Below are positions 54,936 to 64,000 of a stretch of 64,000 nt of DNA, piece by piece. A program made the position numbers and the translations under genes. The notes beneath the pieces are model-generated. The model searched no databases and had not been told where the DNA came from. It saw only the letters and a list, made by a program, of their open reading frames with translations. The number at the start of each line of letters is the position of its first letter. Position 1 is the first letter of the stretch. This stretch comes from Paenibacillus sp. JNUCC-31 (GTDB taxonomy: Bacteria; Bacillota; Bacilli; Paenibacillales; Paenibacillaceae): NCBI RefSeq assembly GCF_014844075.1, contig NZ_CP062165.1, forward strand, positions 1,674,001 through 1,738,000, given 5' to 3'.

Positions 54936-56648
54936 TTACGCTTGAATGCTTTGAACCAATTCAACAACTTGTTCAGCCGTTTGCATATCCAGAGCTTTGG
55001 CAGCCAGTTCCTGCATATCCGCACGGGACAGCTTGGTGATCTGACTGCGAGCTGGCAGAATGGAGGTTGCGCTCATGCTGAACTCATCCAATCCAAGACC
55101 AAGCAGCAATGGAATTGCTGTTGCGTCTCCAGCCATCTCTCCGCACATGCCAGCCCACTTCCCTTCACGATGCGCTGCATCGATTACCATCTTAACCAAA
55201 CGCAAAATGGCAGGGTTGTAAGGTTGGTACAGATAGGAGACACGCTCATTCATACGGTCAGCAGCCATGGTGTATTGAATCAGATCGTTCGTTCCGATAC
55301 TGAAGAAATCAACTTCTTTGGCGAATTGATCCGCAAGAACTGCAGTCGAAGGAATTTCGACCATGATGCCCAGTTGGATGCTGTCTGATACCGCAATACC
55401 TTCAGCTACCAGTTTTTCCTTCTCTTCGAGCAGGACTGCCTTCGCTTCACGGAATTCGCCCAGTGTTGCGATCATTGGGAACATGACACGCAGGTTACCA
55501 TGTACGCTTGCACGCAACAAGGCACGCAATTGTGTACGGAAAATATCCTGACGGTCCAGGCACAGACGAATTGCACGGAAGCCGAGGAATGGATTCATTT
55601 CTTTTGGCAGATCCAGATATGGAAGCTCTTTGTCTCCACCGATGTCGAGTGTACGAACGACAACAGGTTTGCCCTCCATTTTTTCCAGTACCGCTTTGTA
55701 AGCATTGTACTGAATGTCTTCGGAAGGGAGCTTGTCTCTGCCCATGTACAGGAATTCGGTACGGTACAGACCTACTGCCTCGCCGCCATTCTCCAGAACA
55801 CCAGTTACATCATTCGGTGTACCGATGTTGGCTGCAAGTTCAACATGAACGTTGTCCACTGTTACGGTTGGTTCGTCACGCAGTTTTCTCCACTCGGCAC
55901 GTTGTGCATCATACTGCTCCTGTTTGGAACGATACTCCGCAATGACCTCATCCGTTGGATTAACCAAAACATGACCATCCAGACCGTCAACGATAATCAT
56001 ATCGCCTTGTTTGGCTTGAGCCAGAATGTCCTTGGTACCCACAACAGCCGGGATTTCAAGAGAACGAGCCATGATTGCCGAGTGAGAAGTACGTCCACCA
56101 ATGTTGGTAGCAAAACCTTTAACATATTGACGGTTCAATTGAGCTGTGTCGGAAGGCGTCAGATCCTCAGCAAGCACGATCACTTCTTCACTGATCTCAG
56201 CCGGACTCATGAAGTCGATACCAAGCAAGTGATTCAGCACACGTTTGGTAACGTCACGCATGTCAGCCGCACGTTCCTGCAGGTATGCACTCTTCATGTT
56301 CTCGAACATGGAGATAAATTGCGATGCGGTCTCGTTCAATGCGAATTCTGCATTAACCTTCTCATCAGCAATTTTCGCTTTAACCGGATCAATAAGTTCC
56401 GGGTCATTCAGAATGAGCAAATGCGAAGCAAAAATTTCAGCTTTTTTCTCGCCAAGCTCTTGTAAAGTACGCTCTTTGATCGCCTCCAGCTCAGCCTGGG
56501 ACTTGCCCAGCGCTGAGTCGAGTTTTGCGATCTCTGCGTCAACGTCGTTGATTTGGCGTTTTTCTACAGAGTAGTCGGGATGCTCCAAGATAAACGCCTT
56601 GGCGATAGCAATACCCGCCGAAGCCGCGATCCCGGAGACATTAAGCAT
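54936..56648 (-). CDS. ptsI: PEP-protein phosphotransferase, PTS enzyme I
   Basis: 570 residues. The phospho-His lies in [22 protein letters not shown]. The PEP-binding barrel includes [41 protein letters not shown] and the Cys of [12 protein letters not shown]. It transfers phosphate from PEP to HPr, feeding the mannitol and glucose permeases encoded in this window. The start at 56648 overlaps the ptsH stop by eight bases; longer upstream frames run inside ptsH. Confidence 0.97.
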   Translation of the reverse strand: MLNVSGIAASAGIAIAKAFILEHPDYSVEKRQINDVDAEIAKLDSALGKSQAELEAIKERTLQELGEKKAEIFASHLLILNDPELIDPVKAKIADEKVNAEFALNETASQFISMFENMKSAYLQERAADMRDVTKRVLNHLLGIDFMSPAEISEEVIVLAEDLTPSDTAQLNRQYVKGFATNIGGRTSHSAIMARSLEIPAVVGTKDILAQAKQGDMIIVDGLDGHVLVNPTDEVIAEYRSKQEQYDAQRAEWRKLRDEPTVTVDNVHVELAANIGTPNDVTGVLENGGEAVGLYRTEFLYMGRDKLPSEDIQYNAYKAVLEKMEGKPVVVRTLDIGGDKELPYLDLPKEMNPFLGFRAIRLCLDRQDIFRTQLRALLRASVHGNLRVMFPMIATLGEFREAKAVLLEEKEKLVAEGIAVSDSIQLGIMVEIPSTAVLADQFAKEVDFFSIGTNDLIQYTMAADRMNERVSYLYQPYNPAILRLVKMVIDAAHREGKWAGMCGEMAGDATAIPLLLGLGLDEFSMSATSILPARSQITKLSRADMQELAAKALDMQTAEQVVELVQSIQA

Positions 56649-56916
56649 TAATTTCGCCCAGCCCTTCGTTAACCATAACATCAGTCAGCGCTTGAAGAGC
56701 TTCCGCTTCGCCTTCACCTTCAACGATGATGTTGATGGTATCGCCTTGTTCCAGACCGAGGGAAAGTACGCCCAGGATGGATTTCAATGTTACTTTTTTG
56801 CCGTTAGCTTCTGCAAAGGATTCTGCACCTTTAAATTTGTTTGCTGTATTAACCAGGGCTGTCGCCGGACGTGCGTGGATACCATCTTCGTCTGTAATTC
56901 TGAATGTTTGTTGCAT
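56641..56916 (-). CDS. ptsH: Phosphocarrier protein HPr
   Basis: 91 residues. His15 lies in [15 protein letters not shown], phosphorylated by enzyme I. Ser46 lies in [11 protein letters not shown], the HPrK target that makes HPr-Ser-P the CcpA corepressor. This links the PTS to the cre-like sites in the window. The ATG at 56916 gives the normal N terminus ([12 protein letters not shown]); 56925 is an alternative start. Confidence 0.97.
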   Translation of the reverse strand: MQQTFRITDEDGIHARPATALVNTANKFKGAESFAEANGKKVTLKSILGVLSLGLEQGDTINIIVEGEGEAEALQALTDVMVNEGLGEINA

Positions 56917-56993
56917 TACAATCATCTCACTTTCAGTAATTTAGTTTAGGCATTGCATATATTAACACTTGCTTGCCATAAGGATAACACTTC

Positions 56994-59048
56994 TTATTTT
57001 ATCTCAATAATTGGCTGATCGCCAACTTTGAGCACACCACTCTTCTTGAGGGTGACAGTTGATCCTTCTGGCAGGTTGGTGAAGATGACTGGTGAAATGA
57101 TCGAAGGAGCGTTAGCTTTGACATACTCCAGATCGACTTCCATGATCGGTTGACCTGCCGATACCAGATCACCTTCCTGTACAAGCACGTTAAAGCCTTG
57201 ACCTTTCAGCTTCACCGTGTTGACACCTATATGAACAAGCACTTCCTTGCCACCGTCGGACATAATACCTACGGCATGTTTGCTTGGAAATACGTTAAAC
57301 ACTTTACCATACACCGGCGATGTAATGGTACCATCATGTGGCAGAACAGCGAAACCGTCACCTGTCATTTTTTCAGCAAAAACCGGGTCAGGCACGTTTG
57401 TGATATCCATCAATTCACCATTTACTGGCATGACGATATCTTCGGCAATAATGCGCTCACCTTCTGCTCCCTGTGCCTTCTCCTCTTCAGGAGTTGGTGT
57501 GACATCAGCGGCTGGTGTCGGTGCCGGGGTTCGTCCTGCAATGATATCCTGCATCTGCGATTTGATTGTATCTGAACGTGTACCGAAGATGGCCTGTACA
57601 TTATTACCCACTTCCAGTACGCCAGATGCACCCAATTGTTTTAAACGATCTTTATTAACATTGGATTTCTCATTCACTTCAATCCGCAAACGAGTAATAC
57701 ATGCATCCAGATGTTTGATATTCTCCTGTCCACCGAAGGCGGCAAGGATATTGTGTGGCAGCTCATCCGTTGATCCTGAACTTCCACCGGAAGATGTCTC
57801 AGGTGTAGCCTCTTCACGTCCTGGTGTTTTGAGGTTGAATTTGCGAATGATGAACCTGAAACCGAAGTAATAGATCACCGCAAGAATCAAACCTACGATA
57901 ATAACATCCCACCAAGGTGTGCGATTCGGAATGATCCCGAAGATCAGGAAGTCAATGAATCCACCGGAGAACGTCATCCCGATTTTGACGCCAAGAATTT
58001 GCATCGTCATGAAAGACAAACCTGCAAAGATACAGTGTACTGCAAACAATACGGGTGCCACAAACAGGAACGAGAATTCAAGAGGTTCTGTAATCCCTGT
58101 AAGGAACGATGTCAGCGCAGCTGAACCCATGATCCCTGCAACATATTTTTTATGCTCCGGTCTTGCTTCATGGTACATCGCAAGTGCAGCAGCTGGCAAA
58201 CCGAACATCATGAACGGGAATTTACCAACTTGGAACGTTCCCGCTGTAAGGTTCACACCATCACGCAGTTGATTGAAGAAGATTTGCTGGTCCCCACGTA
58301 TGACGTCCCCAGCCTTGTTCACATATTCTCCGAACTCAAACCAGAATGGAGAGTAGAAAATATGATGAAGACCGAACGGAATCAATGACCGTTCCACGAC
58401 TCCGAAAATGAATGCCGACAATGTCGGACTTGTATCTACCATGAAGTGAGATACGGCATTCAATCCATTTTGAATCGGAGGCCAGATAATCACCAGAAGC
58501 AACCCGATTAAGAGGGAAACGACTGAAGTGATGATCGGCACAAAACGTTTACCTGCGAAGAAACCCAGGTAAGAAGGCAACTCGATTTTGAAAAACCGAT
58601 TGTAACATAGCGCGGCGGCAATACCTATGATAATACCTCCGAACACGCCTGTACTCAATGTAGGGATGCCCAGAATACTGGCATAACCCGGTACTTCACC
58701 AATCATAGCCGGTGTAACGCCAACGGCAGTACCCAATGTGACGTTCATAACCAGATAACCGATGATTGCCGCAAGACCTGCTACGCCTTCGCCTCCGGCT
58801 AAGCCGACGGCTACACCGACGGCAAACAGCAATGCCAGATTATCAAATACGATCTGACCCGCGTTCATCATGATCGTGGCAATTGAATTCACCCAAGGAG
58901 TGTCAAGTGCCGTTGCATATTGCAGAAAGTCCGGATTCACAAGCATGTTACCAATTCCGAGCAACAAACCTGCGGCTGGCAGAATCGCCACCGGCAACAT
59001 AAGTGCCTTACCTACTCTTTGCAATACACCAAAAAGCTTTTTAAACAT
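56994..59048 (-). CDS. ptsG: PTS glucose-specific EIICBA permease
   Basis: 684 residues from the ATG at 59048. The membrane EIIC domain includes MLPVAILPAAGLLLGIG and TGITEPLEFSFLFVAP. EIIB has its Cys in HLDACITRLRIEV. EIIA at the C terminus has the active His in EVLVHIGVNTVKLKGQGF. It imports glucose as glucose 6-phosphate, possibly also glucosamine. The frame stays open to 59186 but the upstream part overlaps the terminator region. AAAGGGTG lies 12 bases before the start. A GlcT-type terminator lies in its leader. Confidence 0.95.
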   Translation of the reverse strand: MFKKLFGVLQRVGKALMLPVAILPAAGLLLGIGNMLVNPDFLQYATALDTPWVNSIATIMMNAGQIVFDNLALLFAVGVAVGLAGGEGVAGLAAIIGYLVMNVTLGTAVGVTPAMIGEVPGYASILGIPTLSTGVFGGIIIGIAAALCYNRFFKIELPSYLGFFAGKRFVPIITSVVSLLIGLLLVIIWPPIQNGLNAVSHFMVDTSPTLSAFIFGVVERSLIPFGLHHIFYSPFWFEFGEYVNKAGDVIRGDQQIFFNQLRDGVNLTAGTFQVGKFPFMMFGLPAAALAMYHEARPEHKKYVAGIMGSAALTSFLTGITEPLEFSFLFVAPVLFAVHCIFAGLSFMTMQILGVKIGMTFSGGFIDFLIFGIIPNRTPWWDVIIVGLILAVIYYFGFRFIIRKFNLKTPGREEATPETSSGGSSGSTDELPHNILAAFGGQENIKHLDACITRLRIEVNEKSNVNKDRLKQLGASGVLEVGNNVQAIFGTRSDTIKSQMQDIIAGRTPAPTPAADVTPTPEEEKAQGAEGERIIAEDIVMPVNGELMDITNVPDPVFAEKMTGDGFAVLPHDGTITSPVYGKVFNVFPSKHAVGIMSDGGKEVLVHIGVNTVKLKGQGFNVLVQEGDLVSAGQPIMEVDLEYVKANAPSIISPVIFTNLPEGSTVTLKKSGVLKVGDQPIIEIK

Positions 59049-59108
59049 CGCTTCGTATTCACCCTTTCGTCTAAGATTATATGTCGTGATGCAAGCAAGG
59101 GGAAAAAC

Positions 59109-59204
59109 AAAAAAGGCATGAATTAATAAAGTGAACTGTGCCAACCTTCGGGTATAGCATACCCTGTATAAGGTAAGAACAATCACACTCTAATAACTCA
59201 TGCC
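59109..59204 (-). terminator. ptsG leader terminator with RAT-like antiterminator
   Basis: On the minus strand GGCATGA-TTATTA-AGTG pairs with CACT-TATTAA-TCATGCC, followed by TTTTTTG. Between the arms lies a bulged stem ACCTT..GGGTAT-3-ATACCC.AAGGT (about 59143-59174). This is the arrangement of a ribonucleic antiterminator recognised by a BglG/GlcT protein. Confidence 0.7.
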
Positions 59205-59336
59205 TGATCGAATCAGTAACACGTCGCTTATGTTTATTCAGTTGCTTGATTACGGAACCATTGTAGCACCACTTCAAATTCAGTGCAAGCCTTTACACAA
59301 AAATTCTTAAATTGGAATTCCACCTGTGGAAATATT

Positions 59337-60191
59337 TCACTTGTTGTCTTCTTCTTTCCTTTGATTCAGACGCTGCAAATGAATCGTCAGATACCCCACT
59401 TCGGCAGGATATACCGGAAGATTCAGTCTCTTCTCCATTACTTTCGTCAGTTTCCATGCAAGCGAGTACATTTCAGGGTATTCCAACTTCAACAGAGAAT
59501 CCAATTTATGGAGTTCTTCGACTTTGTCTCCCCGACGTACACGCTCAAGGGCAAAACGAAGATGAGTCAACAAACGGGAGTAATCGAGAGATTCCGTTTC
59601 AAATGAATAGTCGAGTTGGTCAGAAACCAAATTCACCAAATCGGTGATCAATTGGGAATGTTCACGCACCTGAGTTATGTTCTGATTGGTCATTGCACTG
59701 TAAATATGGAGTGCGATAAAGCCAATCTCGTCTAATCCCAAGTCTACGCTCATTTTCTCCTTGATCAGTCGGACAGCGTACTCTCCCATCCGATATTCAT
59801 CTGGATATATCTCACGGGTTTCATATAGAAAAGGATTCTGAATGACAATTCCCTGTTCCTTGCGTTTTAAAGCAAAAGAAATATGATCAGTCAAAGCAAT
59901 ATGAATATGCTCGTTGAGTGGAACGTCCGTACGCTCTGCAATATACGTAATGACTTCGTTAATAATCTCGATCAACGCCTCATCCACCTGTGGAAGAAGC
60001 TGTTTGTACTGCTCTTGCTCCTGCTGATTTCTCAAAATGAACATCTTTTCCACAGCCATCAGTGGAATAATGTCATTGGTTTTCCGGTTGAAGCCGATGC
60101 CTTTACCAATCACGACGACTTCCCCGTGGTCAGGATGCTGTGCAATAATTACATTATTATTTAGCGCTTTGTTTACATGCAGGCTACTCAA
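59337..60191 (-). CDS. glcT: Transcription antiterminator of the BglG family, GlcT
   Basis: About 284 residues: N-terminal RNA-binding domain (VNKALNNNVIIAQHPDHGEVVVIGKGIGF), then PRD1 and PRD2 with conserved His in HIALTDHISFALKR, GFIALHIYSA and TIHLQRL. It binds the RAT in the ptsG leader and prevents termination unless phosphorylated by the permease. TTG at 60191 with AGAGGTG six bases upstream is the preferred start; GTG at 60200 overlaps that site. It lies directly upstream of ptsG. Confidence 0.92.
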   Translation of the reverse strand: MSSLHVNKALNNNVIIAQHPDHGEVVVIGKGIGFNRKTNDIIPLMAVEKMFILRNQQEQEQYKQLLPQVDEALIEIINEVITYIAERTDVPLNEHIHIALTDHISFALKRKEQGIVIQNPFLYETREIYPDEYRMGEYAVRLIKEKMSVDLGLDEIGFIALHIYSAMTNQNITQVREHSQLITDLVNLVSDQLDYSFETESLDYSRLLTHLRFALERVRRGDKVEELHKLDSLLKLEYPEMYSLAWKLTKVMEKRLNLPVYPAEVGYLTIHLQRLNQRKEEDNK

Positions 60192-60257
60192 TGTTTGCAC
60201 CTCTTTTTTTCACACCATCATAGGCATGATTCACTCACACCCTAGTAAAAACGAAAA

Positions 60258-60294
60258 GACATCCGGAGCGGGCAAATCGCGCCGGACGTCTCGC
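60258..60294 (-). terminator. Terminator of the flotillin operon
   Basis: AGACGTCCGGCGCG pairs with CGCTCCGGATGTCT (small mismatches), followed by TTTTCG on the minus strand. Confidence 0.75.
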
Positions 60295-60357
60295 TTAAAA
60301 AGTAACAAAAATTCGCCTTAAGGTCAATAGAGCACGAGTGCATGATGAGACCATCTC

Positions 60358-61905
60358 TTACTCGTCAACGCCAGCTCTTTCCACAATCTTATCGATTATG
60401 GACGGTGTGGTTACAGGCTCACTTTGCTGTATGGCAACAGGTGCTGATGTTTTGGGTTTGGTCAGTCCTTTGATTAATTGCTCCACATCAATACCGGAGA
60501 CGCTCTTGAGCATCTCTGGAGCCGTAGCCATGAGTTCGGTTACGTAGTTGCTTACACGTGCTGCACCCTCACCTTTACCTGTATCCACAACAGTAAGTTT
60601 ATCAATCGCCGAGATCGGCTCCGCAATTTTACCAGCAAGTTCAGGCAGCATTTTGACGATGATGTCGAGTATTGCAGCTTCGCCAAACTTCTGGAATGCT
60701 TCAGCCAGCTTCTCCTTCGCTTCCGCTTCTGCAAGTCCTCTCAGACGAATAACTTCTGCATCCGCTGTACCTTTGGCACGTTCCGCATCTGCCATGGCCT
60801 GACCCTCAAGTCGTTTTTGCTCAGCTGTTGCTTTGGCATGCGTTTCAATGGAGTACTGTACTGCCTCCGCCTCACGCATTCTTTTGGTTCTATCCGCTTC
60901 GGCAGCCTGCTCCACCGCATAACGATCGGCTTCTGCCTTTTTCTTCACTTCAGCATCATATTGCTTCTCACGTACGATAATTTCTTTCTCTTGCAGATCA
61001 ATCTCACGTTCTTTACGAACAAGTTCAACCTTCATCTCTTCTTCCACAACGGTTTGTCTCGCACGTGCTTCGTGGATATGGTACGCCTGATCGGCTTCCG
61101 CTTTCGCCGTATCCTGATCCCGTTTAAACGTCGCTACTTTCAGTTCCTTCTCTTTGGCAGCTTCAGCGATATTCGTATCACGCAGCAACTCGGCTTTTTG
61201 CCCCTGTTCTTCCGCATTGGCCTTCTGAATACGTGCATCCCGCATCGCTTCCGCTTCCGCAATTTCAGCATCCCGCTTGACAGCTGCTATTCTCGGTTTA
61301 CCGAGGGCATCCAGATAGCCTTGTTTATCACGAACATCTTTGATGGTAAAAGAGACAATTTGCAGCCCCATTTTTTTCAAATCTCTGGCAGCTACACCTT
61401 GAACCTCTTGCGCGAAGCGATCCCGGTTACGGTATACTTCTTCCACCGTCATCGTTCCGAGGATGGCCCGCAAATGCCCCTCCAGAACTTCCTGTGCTTC
61501 GCCTCTCAACGATTCAACAGGCTTACCAATAAATTGCTCGGCTGCAGTGGCCACGTCTTCTACAGAGCTTCCAACCTTGATAATGGCGACACCATCGGCA
61601 ATGACCGGCACACCCTGTTCCGTATATACTTCTGGTGTAGAGACGTCCAGCTTATGGGACAACAGCGAGATAAACTCAGATTGCTGGAACACGGGCAAAA
61701 TAAATGCACCGCCGCCACGAACAATTTTAATTTTGCGACCAGAGTCATCATCGGAAATGTTCTTGCTCCCCAAGAATGAACCCGTGACGATCATCGCTTC
61801 ATCCGGTCCAACCGTTTTGTACCTCGCCCAGAAAGCCAAACCAAGAATCAGAATTACACCGACTACAATTGCAGGAATTAACAACACATCCCAATCTAAA
61901 TTCAT
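60358..61905 (-). CDS. floT: Flotillin-like protein FloT (YuaG)
   Basis: 515 residues. An N-terminal membrane hairpin (LLIPAIVVGVILILGLAFWA) is followed by the SPFH domain (about 50-190). A long coiled coil rich in Glu/Ala/Lys repeats spans about 200-400 (AEIAEAEAMRDARIQKANAEEQ and others), and an oligomerisation tail ends the chain. FloT organises functional membrane microdomains and membrane fluidity. It lies 58 bases downstream of the YuaF-like gene, as in B. subtilis. Confidence 0.95.
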   Translation of the reverse strand: MNLDWDVLLIPAIVVGVILILGLAFWARYKTVGPDEAMIVTGSFLGSKNISDDDSGRKIKIVRGGGAFILPVFQQSEFISLLSHKLDVSTPEVYTEQGVPVIADGVAIIKVGSSVEDVATAAEQFIGKPVESLRGEAQEVLEGHLRAILGTMTVEEVYRNRDRFAQEVQGVAARDLKKMGLQIVSFTIKDVRDKQGYLDALGKPRIAAVKRDAEIAEAEAMRDARIQKANAEEQGQKAELLRDTNIAEAAKEKELKVATFKRDQDTAKAEADQAYHIHEARARQTVVEEEMKVELVRKEREIDLQEKEIIVREKQYDAEVKKKAEADRYAVEQAAEADRTKRMREAEAVQYSIETHAKATAEQKRLEGQAMADAERAKGTADAEVIRLRGLAEAEAKEKLAEAFQKFGEAAILDIIVKMLPELAGKIAEPISAIDKLTVVDTGKGEGAARVSNYVTELMATAPEMLKSVSGIDVEQLIKGLTKPKTSAPVAIQQSEPVTTPSIIDKIVERAGVDE

Positions 61906-61963
61906 TCCACATCTCTCCCCTTATTCATTCATGAGTGCTTAAACTGCTTACTGTTAAACTTTC

Positions 61964-62500
61964 TTAAACATCTTTAAGTACATCTTCATCCCATTCCGAT
62001 ACACGCAGTACACCTTCGGTTACATCCACCACTACAACACGCGCTCCCGCCGCAATGGGACGATGTTCAAAGCTGGATGCGATATGAACCGTATTACCAG
62101 AAGCAATTTTGATCATGACTTCACCAAACCCTTTTTCCGGCACGGGAATGGTGATCTCACCAATTTTCCCAGACAGCTCTTTCATTGAAAATGCAATGGA
62201 GACATCACTGTTACGCATCGGCTTGATATAAGCAAAGAATACCAGCATGGCTGCAGCTATACCTATAAGCAGGGATAGTATCAGTGCCGACATGGCAGTC
62301 ATAGAGCTGTAACGTGTCAGCATAATGCCAGCCCCGCCAAACGTTGTAATGGAACCGGCAAGCACAACGGGTTTGAAAAAATCAAGGCCAGGCAATTCAA
62401 AGGCCCCGTCCAGCAAACCGTCAATCAAGTCACCTAGCACAAGGCTGACGACCGCAAATATCGCACCTCCGATTAGACACCCCCAATAGATGGACTCCAT
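61964..62500 (-). CDS. NfeD-family membrane protein, YuaF-like partner of FloT
   Basis: 178 residues: three to four N-terminal helices (WGCLIGGAIFAVVSLVLG, VVLAGSITTFGGAGIM, ALILSLLIGIAAAMLVFFAYI), then a C-terminal OB-fold (GKIGEITIPVPEKGFGEVMIKIASG and RVVVVDVTEGVLRVSEW). YuaF-type proteins are encoded with flotillin. A sigma-W promoter is visible upstream, so the pair likely belongs to the envelope-stress regulon. Confidence 0.92.
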   Translation of the reverse strand: MESIYWGCLIGGAIFAVVSLVLGDLIDGLLDGAFELPGLDFFKPVVLAGSITTFGGAGIMLTRYSSMTAMSALILSLLIGIAAAMLVFFAYIKPMRNSDVSIAFSMKELSGKIGEITIPVPEKGFGEVMIKIASGNTVHIASSFEHRPIAAGARVVVVDVTEGVLRVSEWDEDVLKDV

Positions 62501-62563
62501 ATCCCGTTCCTCCTCTCTTCTGCCGCAATTCCATACTCACTGGGCATTCCTCATGTAAATAAA

Positions 62564-62589
62564 TACGTAGCAAATGTCAAAATGTTTCA
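62564..62589 (-). promoter_or_regulatory. Sigma-W-type promoter of the YuaF-FloT operon
   Basis: TGAAAC-16-CGTA on the minus strand matches the ECF sigma-W consensus exactly, 64 bases upstream of the start at 62500. Confidence 0.8.
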
Positions 62590-62689
62590 AAATGTTTCCT
62601 CTAATGTATTCTCAGCCCGATAATGGTTATTTTCCATACATTCTTCACTTATTGCTTCGTTTTTCTTTATCTTGTGCGATCATGCCACG

Positions 62690-62733
62690 CGTAAAAAAAA
62701 CCGCAGGTTTCCCGGAAAGGAAACCTGCGGTTC
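62690..62733 (-). terminator. Terminator of the alcohol dehydrogenase gene
   Basis: AACCGCAGGTTTCC pairs perfectly with GGAAACCTGCGGTT, followed by TTTTTT on the minus strand. Confidence 0.9.
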
Positions 62734-62764
62734 AAAGACAGGATAAATCTCAATGTACTTGATG

Positions 62765-63928
62765 TTACAGCGAAGCTTTGTAGATGGATACGACATCTTC
62801 ACGTTGCAGTTTTTTGAAGTTACCGAATGGGCCGAACAGCATCGCTTTGTCTGCCATGACGTCGATTTGGCTGTCATCGATATCGTAGTCAGCCAAACGG
62901 TTAGGTGCACCAATGGATGTCCAGAACCGGCTCAACGCTTCAATGCCTTCCTCTGCAATCTGTTTGTCCGATTTGCCTTCAGGGTTCACTTCAAACACAT
63001 TGATCGCCAGACGTTTGAACCGATCCACATTTACATCCAGGTTATGTTTCATCCAGTGCGGGAACAGGATCGCCAGTCCTCCACCATGCGGAATGTCGTA
63101 CACAGCGGATACCGCGTGCTCGATGTTGTGTGTCGCCCAGTCCCCTGCAAGACCCATGTTCAGCACGCCATTCAATGCCATCGTTCCGCAGTACAGAATC
63201 GTTTCGCGCAGCTCATAGTTCTCTAAGTCTTCGACCAGACGAGGTGCTGCATCCATGACGGTGCGCAAAATCGTCTCACAGAACCCGAGTTGAACCGGTG
63301 TGTTGGCATCCAAATGGAAGTAATGCTCCAATACATGGGACATCATATCCACCATACCGTATACCGTTTGGTCCAGAGGAACGGTATATGTATTTACCGG
63401 ATCAAGAATGGAGAATGCTGGGAACGAATACGCGCTGCCCCAGCCCAATTTCTCTTGAGTATCCTGGTTGGTGATCACCGAACCCGAGTTCATTTCTGAA
63501 CCCGTTGCAGCCATTGTCAAAACGGTACCAAGTGGAAGAGCGTCTTGCGCAACGGCTTTGCGCTGAGCAAAGTCCCACATGTCGCCATCATACTTCGCAC
63601 CTACAGCAATCGCTTTGGAACAGTCCAGTACACTGCCGCCGCCTACAGCGAGGATCAGGTCGATGTTGTTCGTTTTGCAGAGGTCTACCCCTTTATGCAC
63701 AGTCGAAAGACGCGGGTTCGGTTCAACACCCGCCAGTTCTGTAACTTCTGCTCCGGCTTCCTTGAGCAATCCGATCACCTGATCGTACAAACCGCTGCGT
63801 TTGATACTGCCCCCACCATATACAAGCAGAACCCGTTTGCCGTATTTCGGTACTTCGGTTTTTAGTGCTTCCAGCTGACCTTTACCGAATATCAATCGGG
63901 TTGGATTATAAAATTGAAATGATCTCAT
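62765..63928 (-). CDS. Iron-containing alcohol dehydrogenase (BDH/YugJ-like)
   Basis: 387 residues. The NAD(P) region has [17 protein letters not shown] and [19 protein letters not shown]. Metal ligands lie in [12 protein letters not shown] (Asp and His) and [25 protein letters not shown] (two further His). It probably interconverts butanol or other alcohols and aldehydes in the cytosol. GGAGGCGAC precedes the ATG. It appears monocistronic; a regulator may lie beyond the window. Confidence 0.93.
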   Translation of the reverse strand: MRSFQFYNPTRLIFGKGQLEALKTEVPKYGKRVLLVYGGGSIKRSGLYDQVIGLLKEAGAEVTELAGVEPNPRLSTVHKGVDLCKTNNIDLILAVGGGSVLDCSKAIAVGAKYDGDMWDFAQRKAVAQDALPLGTVLTMAATGSEMNSGSVITNQDTQEKLGWGSAYSFPAFSILDPVNTYTVPLDQTVYGMVDMMSHVLEHYFHLDANTPVQLGFCETILRTVMDAAPRLVEDLENYELRETILYCGTMALNGVLNMGLAGDWATHNIEHAVSAVYDIPHGGGLAILFPHWMKHNLDVNVDRFKRLAINVFEVNPEGKSDKQIAEEGIEALSRFWTSIGAPNRLADYDIDDSQIDVMADKAMLFGPFGNFKKLQREDVVSIYKASL

Positions 63929-64000
63929 ATCTATGTCGCCTCCAATGGAGTTTAGAATTTTTTAGTGCAACTCCAATTATAGTACCCCGATTATATAAAA

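Noticed and set aside
55500..56465. 321-codon plus-strand open frame opposite ptsI
   Set aside because: Antisense shadow; ptsI is unmistakable and full length.
60478..61779. 433-codon plus-strand open frame opposite floT
   Set aside because: Phe/Arg/Cys-rich antisense shadow of the Glu/Ala-rich coiled coil of flotillin.

Overview
The window looks like a chromosomal segment of a Paenibacillus-type, spore-forming Firmicute. The evidence is AAGGAGG-type ribosome binding sites before most genes, many rho-independent terminators, a yybP-ykoY and a tandem glycine riboswitch, split GcvPA/GcvPB subunits, an mtlARFD operon, a YuaF-FloT pair, a CotSA-like glycosyltransferase, and carbohydrate ABC transporters with two-segment membrane AraC regulators. 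The genus is inferred from gene content; no rRNA or tRNA gene is present. I saw no insertion sequence, prophage, CRISPR array or replication origin.

Layout. 0-5.7 kb: end of a sensor kinase, two PAP2 phosphatases (one BcrC-like), a GH1 6-phospho-beta-glucosidase divergent from a WYL regulator, and a methyltransferase. 5.7-13.9 kb: two related small proteins, an HTH-TPR regulator divergent from fabV, an AlkX/YcaQ-type glycosylase, a membrane-tethered Mrr nuclease and a secreted repeat protein. 14-16 kb: an RlmA-type rRNA methyltransferase behind a leader-peptide attenuator, msrA and glsB. 16.5-19.3 kb: RtcB RNA ligase coupled to an AAA ATPase, then a small unannotated transcription unit. 19.9-25.8 kb: TerC protein under a manganese riboswitch, glycosyltransferase, WYL-HIRAN pair, L25/Ctc. 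26-31.3 kb: two tandem type I pullulanases. 31.5-40.3 kb: a pectin-oligosaccharide locus (two binding proteins, two permeases, GH105 hydrolase, AraC regulator). 40.4-43.2 kb: an Smr-less MutS2 paralogue behind a second leader-peptide attenuator. 43.2-48.4 kb: mtlARFD. 48.9-54.1 kb: gcvH and, divergently, a glycine riboswitch with gcvT-gcvPA-gcvPB. 54.9-60.2 kb: glcT, ptsG, ptsH, ptsI. 60.3-63.9 kb: flotillin pair and an iron alcohol dehydrogenase.

How the parts fit. PtsI and HPr energise the mannitol and glucose permeases, GlcT probably controls ptsG through an RNA antiterminator, and cre-like sites lie before the pullulanase, pectin and mannitol genes, so the right two thirds of the window is largely a carbohydrate module under catabolite control.

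The most interesting signals are two translation-sensing leaders. One (14.02-14.25 kb) encodes a 9-residue peptide ending Arg-Tyr-Arg-stop, the macrolide '+X+' arrest pattern, just before a terminator and an rRNA methyltransferase. The other (40.41-40.83 kb) encodes a 7-residue peptide whose last codons form a 12-bp perfect pair with a downstream element, followed by two strong terminators and a MutS2 paralogue lacking the Smr domain. Together they suggest ribosome-targeting defence genes switched on by stalled leader translation; this is inference from sequence.
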